Notes under the pieces: generated by a model | What the model was told of the DNA's origin: nothing | The model's database searches: none | The model's input: the letters and a program-made list of their open reading frames with translations, nothing else | Origin: a virus | IMG/VR virus record: IMGVR_UViG_3300035665_002545 | Span: 1 to 56,256 of that record | Length of the DNA stretch: 56,256 nt | Reading direction: 5' to 3' (one strand) | Made by a program: the position numbers and the translations under genes | In this document: one piece after another, positions 6,725-15,587 of the stretch | How positions within the stretch are numbered: the stretch's first letter is position 1 | Layout: every line of letters begins with the position of its first letter

Positions 6725-7669
6725 TCACCATATAAAGTTGTTTTTATACCAATTGCAAATAGCCACTAACTCATTGTCAAAATTAGCTTGAGGCACCCAT
6801 CCTATTGATCTCAATGCAGTATCATCAATTGCATACCTAACATCCTGCCCAGGTCTTGTTTCAGTTAGATCAACATGTAAAAGAGAATCAACATCTCCTA
6901 AAATAAGTTTAATTATCTTTTGAGCAACCACTAAGTTTTTATTCTCGTAGTTTCCTGATACGTTAAAGATTCTATTCTTCTCTGAACTTTCAACAATAGT
7001 TATAACTGCGTTTGCAGTATCACTAACATGAAGCCAAGTTCTTTTGGGCATCCCTCTATCATGTAAAGTTATAGGCCTACCCAAATACAAGTTTTTACAT
7101 GCCCTCGGAATGAACTTTTCAACATACTGCCCAATACCATAGTTGTTGGTGGGCCTAACAATTATATAGGGTATATTATAAGTCCTTGCCCATGCTAAAA
7201 TCAACATGTCTGCCGCAGCTTTAGTTGCACTGTAAGGATTGCTAGGTTTAAGTAGGTCTGATTCTGTATGAAATCCCACTTCAATATCACCGTAAACCTC
7301 ATCTGTGCTAAAGTGTAAAAGGGTGGGTCTACGTGAGATGGGTTTCTGTTTTATAAGTTCAAGAAGGTTATGAACTCCATTGATATTGCTATCAAGGAAA
7401 ACATCAGAGCTAACAATACTGTTGTCTACATGGGTTTCTGCTGCTGTATTGATAATATAGTCACAGTCATATAGATGAGTAATGGTGTTAATGTCAACCT
7501 TTTCGAAAATAAATTTCTCGGACTGTTGTAGCTCAGAGAGAAATGATAAATTGGCGGCGTATGTCTGGCAATCAATTCCACGCACATGCCAACCTTGTCT
7601 AAGGCATGCTAAAGTTACATGGTATCCAATGAACCCAAGGCATCCTGTAACATAAACTATTTTAGACAT
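6725..7669 (-). CDS. rmlB: RmlB-like NDP-glucose 4,6-dehydratase
   Basis: An extended short-chain dehydrogenase of 314 residues. The Rossmann motif VTGCLGFIG lies near residues 6-14, followed by TYAANLSFL, the signature after the nucleotide site in dTDP-glucose dehydratases. STDEVYGD and YSATKAAAD give the catalytic T-D-E and Y-x3-K. It should turn dTDP-glucose (or a related NDP-glucose) into the 4-keto-6-deoxy sugar, the entry point to deoxy sugars. It overlaps the neighbouring reductase-like gene by 13 bases. Confidence 0.88.
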   Translation of the reverse strand: MSKIVYVTGCLGFIGYHVTLACLRQGWHVRGIDCQTYAANLSFLSELQQSEKFIFEKVDINTITHLYDCDYIINTAAETHVDNSIVSSDVFLDSNINGVHNLLELIKQKPISRRPTLLHFSTDEVYGDIEVGFHTESDLLKPSNPYSATKAAADMLILAWARTYNIPYIIVRPTNNYGIGQYVEKFIPRACKNLYLGRPITLHDRGMPKRTWLHVSDTANAVITIVESSEKNRIFNVSGNYENKNLVVAQKIIKLILGDVDSLLHVDLTETRPGQDVRYAIDDTALRSIGWVPQANFDNELVAICNWYKNNFIW

Positions 7670-8454
7670 TTGTATTGTTCCAATTCAATGTGCAAAGGAT
7701 TTAGAGGTAACCCAATAGATGAGAGTCTTTCTGATGACCCAATATAATCTTTGCCTCGAGAAAACGAAAGTGGTCTAGTATGTCCAGTGACTCCACTCAA
7801 AAGTTTGAGCTGTTCTGATATAAGCATTTTTTTTGTGGGAACACAATTTATATCTTTATGTGTAGGATAGTTGATCACGTACTCTCTCATAATAATAATG
7901 AAGTCTTTTACAGAGATGTTGTCGAAGTATTTATCCTCGATAACAAACTCATGTGTGCCTGACATAAACTTAGAGAACAATCTAAAGTCAGGTTCACCTT
8001 CTCCAAAGCAACCGAAAAGTCTAAGAGTATAAAAGTTAGGTTCATGTAGACACAGTCTTGATATGAGATTTTTTGACAACCCGTAAGATGTTTTAGGTAC
8101 ACTATCTAGTATGTCATACTCGTGACAAATTCCCTCTTTTTCAAACTCTGCGCCAGAACCAATGTTAATGTAGCGATCAAAGAGGTGTTTGCATCGTCTA
8201 AAGTTATCAAACACGATTAAGTTTTCAGATACGATATCAATCGTATTATCATTTACCCTTGACTTTCCTCCCGCTGAATAGGCATTGATGATAACATCAG
8301 GATTCACACCCAAAAGGAAGGCGCGCACCTCTTGATGATTTAGTAGGTTTACATCCCCTCGATATACTGGAAAGACCCTGTGTCCGATTTCAAAAAACGT
8401 CTTTAGCGCAGATCCTATGAATCCTCCAGCACCTATGATAACTATCTTCTTCAT
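7657..8454 (-). CDS. NAD-dependent sugar epimerase/reductase
   Basis: A 265-residue Rossmann protein with IIGAGGFIGSAL at the N-terminus and a YGLSKNLISRL Y-x3-K site. It is shorter than RmlB-type dehydratases and closer to RmlD-type 4-ketoreductases or epimerases. It probably reduces the 4-keto group left by the dehydratase, or the branched keto sugar made by the ThDP enzyme next to it, as YerF does in yersiniose synthesis; the exact step is inference. Starts with an ATGA overlap on the ThDP enzyme gene. Confidence 0.75.
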   Translation of the reverse strand: MKKIVIIGAGGFIGSALKTFFEIGHRVFPVYRGDVNLLNHQEVRAFLLGVNPDVIINAYSAGGKSRVNDNTIDIVSENLIVFDNFRRCKHLFDRYINIGSGAEFEKEGICHEYDILDSVPKTSYGLSKNLISRLCLHEPNFYTLRLFGCFGEGEPDFRLFSKFMSGTHEFVIEDKYFDNISVKDFIIIMREYVINYPTHKDINCVPTKKMLISEQLKLLSGVTGHTRPLSFSRGKDYIGSSERLSSIGLPLNPLHIELEQYKCLK

Positions 8455-10187
8455 ACTTCATCTTCAATAAAAGGAAACATTGTTTCTAGTGATCCACTAA
8501 CAATTTTGCCTGAAGGATCGCGCTTACTTTGAACTCGAGGAATGAGGAGTTGGTTTCTTACCATATTAACTTCAATCAAAACAGGTCCGTCGATATCCAG
8601 CAAGTGGTGTAGTTTTTCTTTAACCTGGGTCATATCACTTAAATGATATGCGGGAATACCATAAGCATTTGCCAGAGCAATAAAGTTAGGGTTGCTAACA
8701 CCCGAATCAGAATCAGCTCCAAATCGATTCTTATTAAAAAGATTGTCTTGCATTAGTGATATAGCCAACATACCATCATTATTCAACAGAATAATTTTGA
8801 TAGGAAGGTTATGGTGTGCTATAGTTTGAAGTTCCTGGATATTCATCTGTATACCACCATCACCTACGATGCAAATGGTACGATGCGATCTTTTACCTAT
8901 CTGAGCTCCTATGGATCCTGGCAACCCGAATCCCATTGAACATAATGCACTGCTTGTAAAAAGTCTATTAGATCCGTTACTTCGAAGAGACTGCATGGTA
9001 CATGTAAAACTTGTTCCCATATCAGTAACCAGTATATCATTTTGATGTAAACATTGTCCTAGTTCTTGCATAAGGTCAAAGCTATTTACATGATCCTTGT
9101 CCCGGGTGTGAGGTTCATTATAAACACTATACTTCATCTTCCAGCTGTATAGCTTATCACACCAATCATTACAATCGACTTTGCCAAACTCAAGTTGGGG
9201 GATGACTTCTTTCAAATCTCCGCTTATCTTATGGTCGATTGATACGGTTGATTTTTCCATCTCGCTATCATCTATATCAACCATTATCTTAACTGAGTTG
9301 GGAGAAAAGTTTTTAGTGTTGTAACCAATACAAGGAATACTCAATCTAGTCCCTAGAATGATAAGAAGATCAGATTGCTGTACAGCAAAGTTTGCTGCTC
9401 GTTCACCCAAAAGCCCAAAGTTACCTATGTAAAGGCTATCGTAGTAATTGAATAGGTCGGTTGCATTCCATGTACAAATTACAGGAATGGAGAGATTGAT
9501 TACTAAATTGTGAAATTCTCTTTCTGCATTTGCCAGATGAATTCCATTTCCCGCAACAATCAAAGGTCGCTTTGCGTTCTTGATTATGTCTCGCAAACTT
9601 GAATCAATATTCGTCTTGGTGGGGTTGGTAGGCTCTTTGAACACGAAACTATCAAGATTAACCATCTCTGCTTGCAGATCAATAGGAACATCTAACCAAA
9701 CAGGACCCATTCTTTTTTCAGTTGCTCTTTTCCAAGCGTAGTCTAAAGTATCGCGTAAGGCGAAAGGATCTGACAATTGTTCAGCGTAGTTAGTGCAATG
9801 TGACACCATTGAGATTATATCACATTCTTGAACACCAACTTGTCGTAAAAGCACGGGTTGAAATCCAAGGGTTTGATTTCTTGGAACTTGTCCGCTTATG
9901 ACAATCATAGGTATACTGTCTTGCCAAGCACCCAAAACACCCGTTAGTGTGTTTGTTGAACCGGGACCATTTGTAACCATGACCAAAGCAGGTTTTTTGG
10001 CAACCCTTGCATATCCTTCAGCTGCCATAGCACATGCTTGTTCATTATAGTTATGGTATACCTTAATATTACTTGTCCTCAAACTCTCCATAAGGTGTGC
10101 TGCAGCGCCACCTGCAATACAAAAACAAGTATCTATGCCCCTTGCTTCTAGATACTTGATGATATAGTCACTTACCTTTATCTGCAT
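8451..10187 (-). CDS. ThDP-dependent acetolactate-synthase-like enzyme, possibly YerE-type
   Basis: A 578-residue protein with all three domains of the acetolactate synthase family. The catalytic Glu is E49 in NEQACAMAAEGYAR, and the ThDP-Mg motif begins GDGG at 442 and ends NN at 469-470. In sugar clusters such enzymes (YerE) add a two-carbon unit from pyruvate to a 4-keto-3,6-dideoxy sugar, giving branched-chain sugars such as yersiniose. The RfbH-like dehydrase and a ketoreductase in the same operon support that reading. A simple metabolic acetolactate synthase is less likely here, with no small subunit. Confidence 0.8.
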   Translation of the reverse strand: MQIKVSDYIIKYLEARGIDTCFCIAGGAAAHLMESLRTSNIKVYHNYNEQACAMAAEGYARVAKKPALVMVTNGPGSTNTLTGVLGAWQDSIPMIVISGQVPRNQTLGFQPVLLRQVGVQECDIISMVSHCTNYAEQLSDPFALRDTLDYAWKRATEKRMGPVWLDVPIDLQAEMVNLDSFVFKEPTNPTKTNIDSSLRDIIKNAKRPLIVAGNGIHLANAEREFHNLVINLSIPVICTWNATDLFNYYDSLYIGNFGLLGERAANFAVQQSDLLIILGTRLSIPCIGYNTKNFSPNSVKIMVDIDDSEMEKSTVSIDHKISGDLKEVIPQLEFGKVDCNDWCDKLYSWKMKYSVYNEPHTRDKDHVNSFDLMQELGQCLHQNDILVTDMGTSFTCTMQSLRSNGSNRLFTSSALCSMGFGLPGSIGAQIGKRSHRTICIVGDGGIQMNIQELQTIAHHNLPIKIILLNNDGMLAISLMQDNLFNKNRFGADSDSGVSNPNFIALANAYGIPAYHLSDMTQVKEKLHHLLDIDGPVLIEVNMVRNQLLIPRVQSKRDPSGKIVSGSLETMFPFIEDEV

Positions 10188-10572
10188 AGTTGTCTTTTAG
10201 ATATTGTAAAGTTTGATTCCAAGTTTCGAATCGGTATCCGTTATCATCAATATAAAGAAAACTTCTAGGTTTCTCGCTAGTAACTTCAATAACACAATCT
10301 GCTATACCATACTTTTTCAACCATTCCCATACAAGTTCTTTACCTGTCTTTCCATTCACTAAAGGCCTATCAGGTTTTGCTTTTGCCGTGAAGATTACGA
10401 TACTATACTTTTTGCTTAACTCTCTTACCGCCGAGAGACTACCTTCAATGGGAAGCCCATAACAAGTCCCATCGTTAAACCCTAAGTTGTCGTTATGTAT
10501 GACACCATCAAAATCAATACTTAGATTGTTAAGCTGTGCTTCAAACCCAGGAGGAAAACTGTTACTTTTCAT
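10168..10572 (-). CDS. Small HAD-like phosphatase
   Basis: A 134-residue protein with the HAD nucleophile motif LSIDFDGVIH (about residues 17-26), the threonine motif IVIFTAK (53-59), and a final FLYIDDNG acidic motif. No cap domain is present, as in small HAD phosphatases acting on sugars or larger substrates. It may remove a phosphate during sugar activation. It overlaps the ThDP gene by 20 bases and the cupin gene by four. Confidence 0.75.
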   Translation of the reverse strand: MKSNSFPPGFEAQLNNLSIDFDGVIHNDNLGFNDGTCYGLPIEGSLSAVRELSKKYSIVIFTAKAKPDRPLVNGKTGKELVWEWLKKYGIADCVIEVTSEKPRSFLYIDDNGYRFETWNQTLQYLKDNYADKGK

Positions 10573-11219
10573 TTAATCACCAGTATAGTTGTGAAAGGAG
10601 AAACGCCGTCCATTTGTTGCATAACCTTCTTCACTACATGCATGTATCCCACATCCCCTGCTTGAATAGCTTCATGTATCCTGCCGTTGATAGACTTTAT
10701 AACTCCCCCATTTAGAAACATAATAATATCATTGTCATGATGCTTTGAAAGATCGAAATCTTCAATAAACCCAGACAACAATGAGCAAGTACCTAATTGG
10801 TATTCATTAATAACACCTTTAACTGTTTCTATCTGCAAAGTTGTATAATCTTCCTGAGCAGAATGATTTTCATATCCCCTGTTTGTTCTTCCGTAGTTAT
10901 CAGACAATCTGACAAGATCATCTTGATCTATCGGAGTTTCAACCTCCAACATGATAACACCCTCTTCGCCAACTGCAATGGTTTGGTGAAAAAGACCACG
11001 CCTAATCATTTTCTTCGAAGGTGCAGTCAACACACTTTGGTCAGCAATGAAGTTTATAATTGCTTGACCTTGTACAAGAACAAGGCCTGTGGTTTTATTA
11101 GGATGACAATGCAAACTGGTTCTTTCATTTGCATCAATATGTAAAACCTTTACGGCTACCTTTTGAGTTTGAAACGCAATATACTCATACCCCCAAGGTT
11201 TGTTTACAATCTTAGGCAT
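10569..11219 (-). CDS. Cupin, mannose-6-phosphate isomerase-like
   Basis: A 216-residue double cupin. The N-terminal VNKPWGYEY and SLHCHPNKT (H-x-H metal site) resemble the C-terminal domain of type II phosphomannose isomerases. It might act as a phosphosugar isomerase feeding GDP-mannose to Gmd, or as a sugar epimerase; the second cupin half is divergent. The start at 11219 is preferred over 11294 because it overlaps the previous gene by only eight bases and drops an unrelated extension. Confidence 0.65.
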   Translation of the reverse strand: MPKIVNKPWGYEYIAFQTQKVAVKVLHIDANERTSLHCHPNKTTGLVLVQGQAIINFIADQSVLTAPSKKMIRRGLFHQTIAVGEEGVIMLEVETPIDQDDLVRLSDNYGRTNRGYENHSAQEDYTTLQIETVKGVINEYQLGTCSLLSGFIEDFDLSKHHDNDIIMFLNGGVIKSINGRIHEAIQAGDVGYMHVVKKVMQQMDGVSPFTTILVIK

Positions 11220-11760
11220 ATTTTTTGTAATACTCTTGCAATGTGGTTTCCATCCAAACTCCCATATGATCGTAGTGGGGGCTAGAGATAACATTCGCGT
11301 CTACAACTACCGGGCCTCTCGTGTAAGTAGCCCCTGCATTTGTGATATCATCTTCAATGCTGTAGTAACCAGAAATTTTCTTCCCTTTAACTACACGGGC
11401 ACTAATTAGCAACTGAGCCCCGTGACAAGTGCTTGAAATGATTTTATTTTGTGCATTCCAACTTGAAATGAAAGCAATAACCTTTGGAATAAGTCTTAAC
11501 TTTTCAAGTGACTTGACGCCCCCCGGAATAACCAATAGATCATAAGCATCAAGGTGGTGATCAAAATTTTTGCAGAAATCATCAATCAACATAGTACAAG
11601 GCATATTGACGCCAAGGATACCGTATATGCGACCATTGCTATCTCTTTTATCAGCAACTACATCAACACTAAACTCATCTCCTAACAGTCGATAGTAGGG
11701 GTAAACTAGTTCGTGATCTTGGAACCCGCTATGGGTAATTATAAGGGCTTTCTTTTTCAT
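11212..11760 (-). CDS. DJ-1/PfpI family protein
   Basis: A 182-residue protein with the DJ-1/PfpI fold: KALIITHSGFQDHELVYP has the conserved Glu near residue 17, VIPGG lies near 76-80, and STCHGAQLL holds the nucleophile-elbow Cys. Family members include deglycases, chaperones and amidotransferase-like enzymes. Its place inside a sugar operon suggests a role on carbonyl sugars, but none is established. AAGGA six bases before 11760 supports that start over the ATG at 11766. Confidence 0.72.
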   Translation of the reverse strand: MKKKALIITHSGFQDHELVYPYYRLLGDEFSVDVVADKRDSNGRIYGILGVNMPCTMLIDDFCKNFDHHLDAYDLLVIPGGVKSLEKLRLIPKVIAFISSWNAQNKIISSTCHGAQLLISARVVKGKKISGYYSIEDDITNAGATYTRGPVVVDANVISSPHYDHMGVWMETTLQEYYKKYA

Positions 11761-11768
11761 AATCATCC

Positions 11769-13085
11769 TTAAAAAATGCTTAGAAATGTGTCAACCTTTT
11801 CTCCGATGTATGCAATCTGTTGCTCGGAGATGACAGGACTAGTTCCATGAAAGAAGGTATCTTTCATAACCTTTGTTGCAACAGGAAAGTTGTTTCTTGC
11901 ATCTTCAGGCCTCATTAGATGGGTATATGCAGGTTGCAGCATTAGATTGCCTGCAAAGTAAGGCCTTGTTTGAATCAAATTATCCTCGAGGTGTGATACA
12001 ATGTCAATACGCTTAAAGGGTGCATTATCCTTTATGGTCAGCGGGAAAGCAAACCAAGACGGGTCAGATTTGTCTCGAGGCCTCGGCAGGTGGAAGAATT
12101 CTTCATACTTCGAGTAGATATCAAACAGAAGTTTGTAATTCCTTCGTCTAAGAGCATGAATAGTGTCTAGCTTTTCAAGTTGAACGAGTCCCATCGCTCC
12201 CTGCATTTCAATCGGTTTGAGGTTATACCCGATTTCATCATAAACATACTTATGATCAAAAATTTCTCCTGGCATACAAGGCACCCATTCAGAAAACCTT
12301 TTGCCGCAGGTACCACATTGCAGTTTGTTTGCTTCTGGGCCCACACAATAGCACCCACGACCCCATTCTCGAAAGGATCGAAGAATAACTTCCTGGTCAT
12401 ATGTTCGAGATGCAACAAATCCCCCTTCTCCCATTGTCATATGATGAGCAGGATAGAAGCTACAAGACGCCATTTCGCCAAAACTACCTAGTGGTTTGCT
12501 ATCGTATGTAGACCCCAAAGCATCACAGCAATCTTCTAGTAGAACAAGATTATACTTCCTTACCAAAGACATGATATCGTCCATGTTGGGGGGATTGCCT
12601 AACACATGAGCGAATGTTAATACTTTGATATCGTGCTTCTTGATTAGATCCTCTGCCTTGGTGATATCAATGTTTAGGGTTTCAATCTCGATATCTACAA
12701 AGATAGGATTAAATCCCACTTGTAGAATAGGATTTAATGTAGTTGGGAATCCTGCAATAGGGACTAGGACATTTGTTCCTTTCGGAAAATTATAACCTCG
12801 TTTTGACGCAAGTGATGCCATCATCAAAAGATTAGAACTAGAGCCCGAGTTCGTAAGAATGCCATGTTCCTTTCCAAACTGTTTTGGAAATAGCTTTTCA
12901 AATTTGAGGCATTTATCCCCCATCACTAACCATCCGCTAAGCAGAGTGTCCATGACGGACATGTATTCATTCTCATCTACGAAAGGGCCTGCGTAGTTTA
13001 CAAAGTCCTTTCCTGCGACCCATGTCTTATTAGATTGTTTTTCTTTAAAGTACTGCCCAACCAGATCAATAATCTGTTGTTTCAT
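11769..13085 (-). CDS. rfbH: RfbH/E1-like NDP-4-keto-6-deoxyhexose 3-dehydrase (PLP, [2Fe-2S])
   Basis: An aminotransferase-fold protein of 438 residues, the size of E1 (437). In SFYPAHHMTMGEGG the PLP lysine is replaced by His (about H214), the hallmark of E1/RfbH dehydrases, which remove the 3-hydroxyl instead of adding an amine. Four cysteines for a [2Fe-2S] cluster follow at about 245, 247, 257 and 260. E1 normally needs a reductase (E3), and none is encoded in the window; relatives such as SpnQ use general cellular reductases. The start at 13085 has GGGGA upstream; an ORF start at 13142 lies inside the previous gene. Confidence 0.88.
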   Translation of the reverse strand: MKQQIIDLVGQYFKEKQSNKTWVAGKDFVNYAGPFVDENEYMSVMDTLLSGWLVMGDKCLKFEKLFPKQFGKEHGILTNSGSSSNLLMMASLASKRGYNFPKGTNVLVPIAGFPTTLNPILQVGFNPIFVDIEIETLNIDITKAEDLIKKHDIKVLTFAHVLGNPPNMDDIMSLVRKYNLVLLEDCCDALGSTYDSKPLGSFGEMASCSFYPAHHMTMGEGGFVASRTYDQEVILRSFREWGRGCYCVGPEANKLQCGTCGKRFSEWVPCMPGEIFDHKYVYDEIGYNLKPIEMQGAMGLVQLEKLDTIHALRRRNYKLLFDIYSKYEEFFHLPRPRDKSDPSWFAFPLTIKDNAPFKRIDIVSHLEDNLIQTRPYFAGNLMLQPAYTHLMRPEDARNNFPVATKVMKDTFFHGTSPVISEQQIAYIGEKVDTFLSIF

Positions 13086-13086
13086 T

Positions 13087-14013
13087 TCATCCCCAATATG
13101 CAAAATTGCTTTCAATTCCCTGTAATTTATTTTGGGGTTCATCTATTTTGAGGGGGTATATCCAATGTTCATTGAACATCTTGTGCCAGTCAGAATATGC
13201 AGGCACCTTTGCCCATCGACCACCCTTCAACCCAAAGTATAATTGTATCACACCTCCAGTTTGAATGCCAATCTTACCCATTGACTTTGCCTTTTGAACG
13301 AAAATGGGAGAAGAGGTTGTACTTCCCGAAAGCAATACGTCAAAGTCATATGATTCGATGAGTTTGCAAATATAGTTAACAGAATCTTCCCAAGTTTCAC
13401 AATTAGGATACTGGCGACTATCAACCTCAGGATGGTAGGGGGCGCGTATCACATCCACTAAATCAAATGGTACAATCAATTCTAATCTATCTCCCCAAAC
13501 TTTATGTCTATGTTCCCATTGATGTTTAATGCTTTCTGCATGAGTTGAGATTACCAAAACTCTTTTGTTTTTTAGATGCCTTGTCCAGGGATCAATGTAC
13601 TCGCTATGCTCTAAATTTTCTAAATAAAGTTTTGAATATCCTAAAATTGCTCCTGGATCAAAAACCATAAACCCATCTTTGAAAAAGGTTACTTTATCCT
13701 TGAGGTATTGTAGAAGAGGTGAGTCTTTTTTAATGTCTCCTGAGATATCTACAAACCCAACACAATCTGAGTTTATCATAGATTCAAAGGTTTTTTTGTA
13801 TGCAACATTGATAGCATACTCAGGTGTGTTTGGAAATATGCCTCCCTCCAAGATAGTTCTCGGATTAAAAAATTCACCAACTATTGACCTTTTCCTGAGA
13901 ACACTATCAATGATATATCCTGCAGTGTTATCTATTCTTAAGATAGATGTAGGTTGACCTTTCTGTAAAACCTGTGAAAGGTAGTCATTCAGCTCATAAA
14001 AGTTTTTATGCAT
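13087..14013 (-). CDS. Putative GT-D-like glycosyltransferase
   Basis: A 308-residue protein whose N-terminus (SILRIDNTAGYIIDSVL) and late segment YDFDVLLSGSTTSSPIFVQKAKSMGKIGIQTGGVIQLYFG resemble the GT-D fold family, where LRxxDxE-like and GxG motifs bind the donor sugar. The match is by pattern only. The ATG at 14013 overlaps the previous gene by eight bases, like several neighbours; a GTG at 14046 is an alternative. Next to the RfbH-like gene, it may transfer the dideoxy or branched sugar. Confidence 0.5.
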   Translation of the reverse strand: MHKNFYELNDYLSQVLQKGQPTSILRIDNTAGYIIDSVLRKRSIVGEFFNPRTILEGGIFPNTPEYAINVAYKKTFESMINSDCVGFVDISGDIKKDSPLLQYLKDKVTFFKDGFMVFDPGAILGYSKLYLENLEHSEYIDPWTRHLKNKRVLVISTHAESIKHQWEHRHKVWGDRLELIVPFDLVDVIRAPYHPEVDSRQYPNCETWEDSVNYICKLIESYDFDVLLSGSTTSSPIFVQKAKSMGKIGIQTGGVIQLYFGLKGGRWAKVPAYSDWHKMFNEHWIYPLKIDEPQNKLQGIESNFAYWG

Positions 14014-14716
14014 TTTGTAATAGTTGTAAAATTTGTTGACGATCACCTTTGATCCAATTGAACAACACCTTTAGTTCATTGGGAAGAACACTGAAAAGCT
14101 GATGCATCTCAACTTCAGCTTGGTTCTTATTATAGTTGGTTCCTGGAGGATGATCAATGGTGTGGTGGTAATCTCTGATAACTAATCTTCGCATCAGAAA
14201 ACTTATTCCTGGAAGGATGATATCCCACCCCCATCCCATCTTATAAGGAGACATGTCAATCTTTAGTTGCTTAAAAACATCAATGATATCTTTATGTATA
14301 AACCAGCAAGTGCAATCAGGACACGCTACAACCTTCATTGTCTTGTCTCTGAGCTGAACCCCTTCAATGTCTGTTCGTTCTCTTGTGTACCAAGTGTAGT
14401 CAACATTGGGAGCATAGATTCCCCACTTATAGGTCTCAAAGGAGTCCTTTGCATCTTTGATCAGGTGATTCCAATCATTGTATGATGCATCTCCTTGAAT
14501 GTGAAACATTACATCACCATCGAACAACTCGAGTGCTTTCATAAACTGATCGGTGAAGTAAGCTGACTCACCTATGTTAACCCAATGAACTTGATTGTGT
14601 TCTTCATCCGAGTTGATGACTATAACACGATAACCAAGCGATGAAAGAGCCTTCTCTTTCTCAATTGTCTTATCGAACTGATTACGCCAGTTAAATATGA
14701 ATACTTGAATGTCCAT
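14006..14716 (-). CDS. GT-A-like glycosyltransferase
   Basis: A 236-residue protein starting MDIQVFIFNWRNQFDKT, followed by VIVINSDEE and FHIQGDASYNDW (about residues 72-83), a likely DxD-type metal site. WGWDIILPG near 165-173 is a typical conserved motif after the acceptor site of GT2 enzymes. GGGAAG precedes the start at 14716; the longer reading from 14752 overlaps the fucosyltransferase gene further. Confidence 0.62.
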   Translation of the reverse strand: MDIQVFIFNWRNQFDKTIEKEKALSSLGYRVIVINSDEEHNQVHWVNIGESAYFTDQFMKALELFDGDVMFHIQGDASYNDWNHLIKDAKDSFETYKWGIYAPNVDYTWYTRERTDIEGVQLRDKTMKVVACPDCTCWFIHKDIIDVFKQLKIDMSPYKMGWGWDIILPGISFLMRRLVIRDYHHTIDHPPGTNYNKNQAEVEMHQLFSVLPNELKVLFNWIKGDRQQILQLLQNA

Positions 14717-15587
14717 CACGCTTCCCAATTCTACGGTTAATGACAGCATCAAACCAGTTCATCATATTGTCAATAGCAAGGTATGATGGTGGAATATTAA
14801 ACTTGAACTTAGATTGCTTCACCACAAAGTTGTAGAGGTCATCATTTACGTCTACTGTTTTAATTACCTCAATTGCTTCATCGAATGACTTGAACCGATT
14901 CACATCTATCATTGCTTGCTCATTGAAGTCAATGCTAACAGTAGGACTACCCCAGTAGATGGGAATAGTTCCTGCATAGAACGCATGAAGAATCTTCTCT
15001 GTTACATATCCTGGATGAGACATGCTCTCGAAGCAGATGTTGAACTTTCTAGAGGACAGGAACTCAATCTTTGCTGCTTCCCCCTGCAAAAGACCTCCTA
15101 TGTTGTTCAGATGCCTGCCGCCACTATCAACTCTTTTGTATTGTGATAGGAGTTCATAGAATTTGTTTCGCGGGGCACTGTTGGGGTTGCTAACAACAAA
15201 TGAACAGAACTCTGCCTTGGGTTTAATCACAGGATCAAAGATGTAGTTAAAATGGTATGAAGTCTTGTGAATGTGCTCTAGTGCCCACATATAGATCACA
15301 AACAGCGGCAAGCGATAGTGCCAGGAGTTGAAGTTGTGGTCAAATGAGATTGCATAGTCACAATCGTAATCTTCAGGGCGCTGATTCTCTCCTGTATAGA
15401 AAATCTTGGTCACATCTTTTCGTGAATAGTTTAGATTGTTCTGCCCAAAGTTCCTATCTGCGAAGATTAGGAAGTTGGGATTCTTGTTGTCGACCTCTAA
15501 CTCATATCGCTGTGCTAGATGTGAAGCAAAGAAGCTAGCAACATGGTTGTCGATATCCGTAAAGGCAATTTTAAGTTTTGATTTCAT
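14691..15587 (-). CDS. GT10 alpha-1,3-fucosyltransferase-like protein
   Basis: A 298-residue protein with the signature of glycosyltransferase family 10: FNICFESMSHPGYVTEKILHAF followed by AGTIPIYWGSP, which binds GDP-fucose in family members. This family uses GDP-L-fucose, and the cassette itself has Gmd and a GDP-fucose-synthase homologue, so donor and transferase are co-encoded. GDP-colitose is a possible alternative donor given the ColD-like enzyme. The start at 15587 sits 17 bases inside the previous gene with TTGGG upstream. Confidence 0.85.
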   Translation of the reverse strand: MKSKLKIAFTDIDNHVASFFASHLAQRYELEVDNKNPNFLIFADRNFGQNNLNYSRKDVTKIFYTGENQRPEDYDCDYAISFDHNFNSWHYRLPLFVIYMWALEHIHKTSYHFNYIFDPVIKPKAEFCSFVVSNPNSAPRNKFYELLSQYKRVDSGGRHLNNIGGLLQGEAAKIEFLSSRKFNICFESMSHPGYVTEKILHAFYAGTIPIYWGSPTVSIDFNEQAMIDVNRFKSFDEAIEVIKTVDVNDDLYNFVVKQSKFKFNIPPSYLAIDNMMNWFDAVINRRIGKRDGHSSIHI

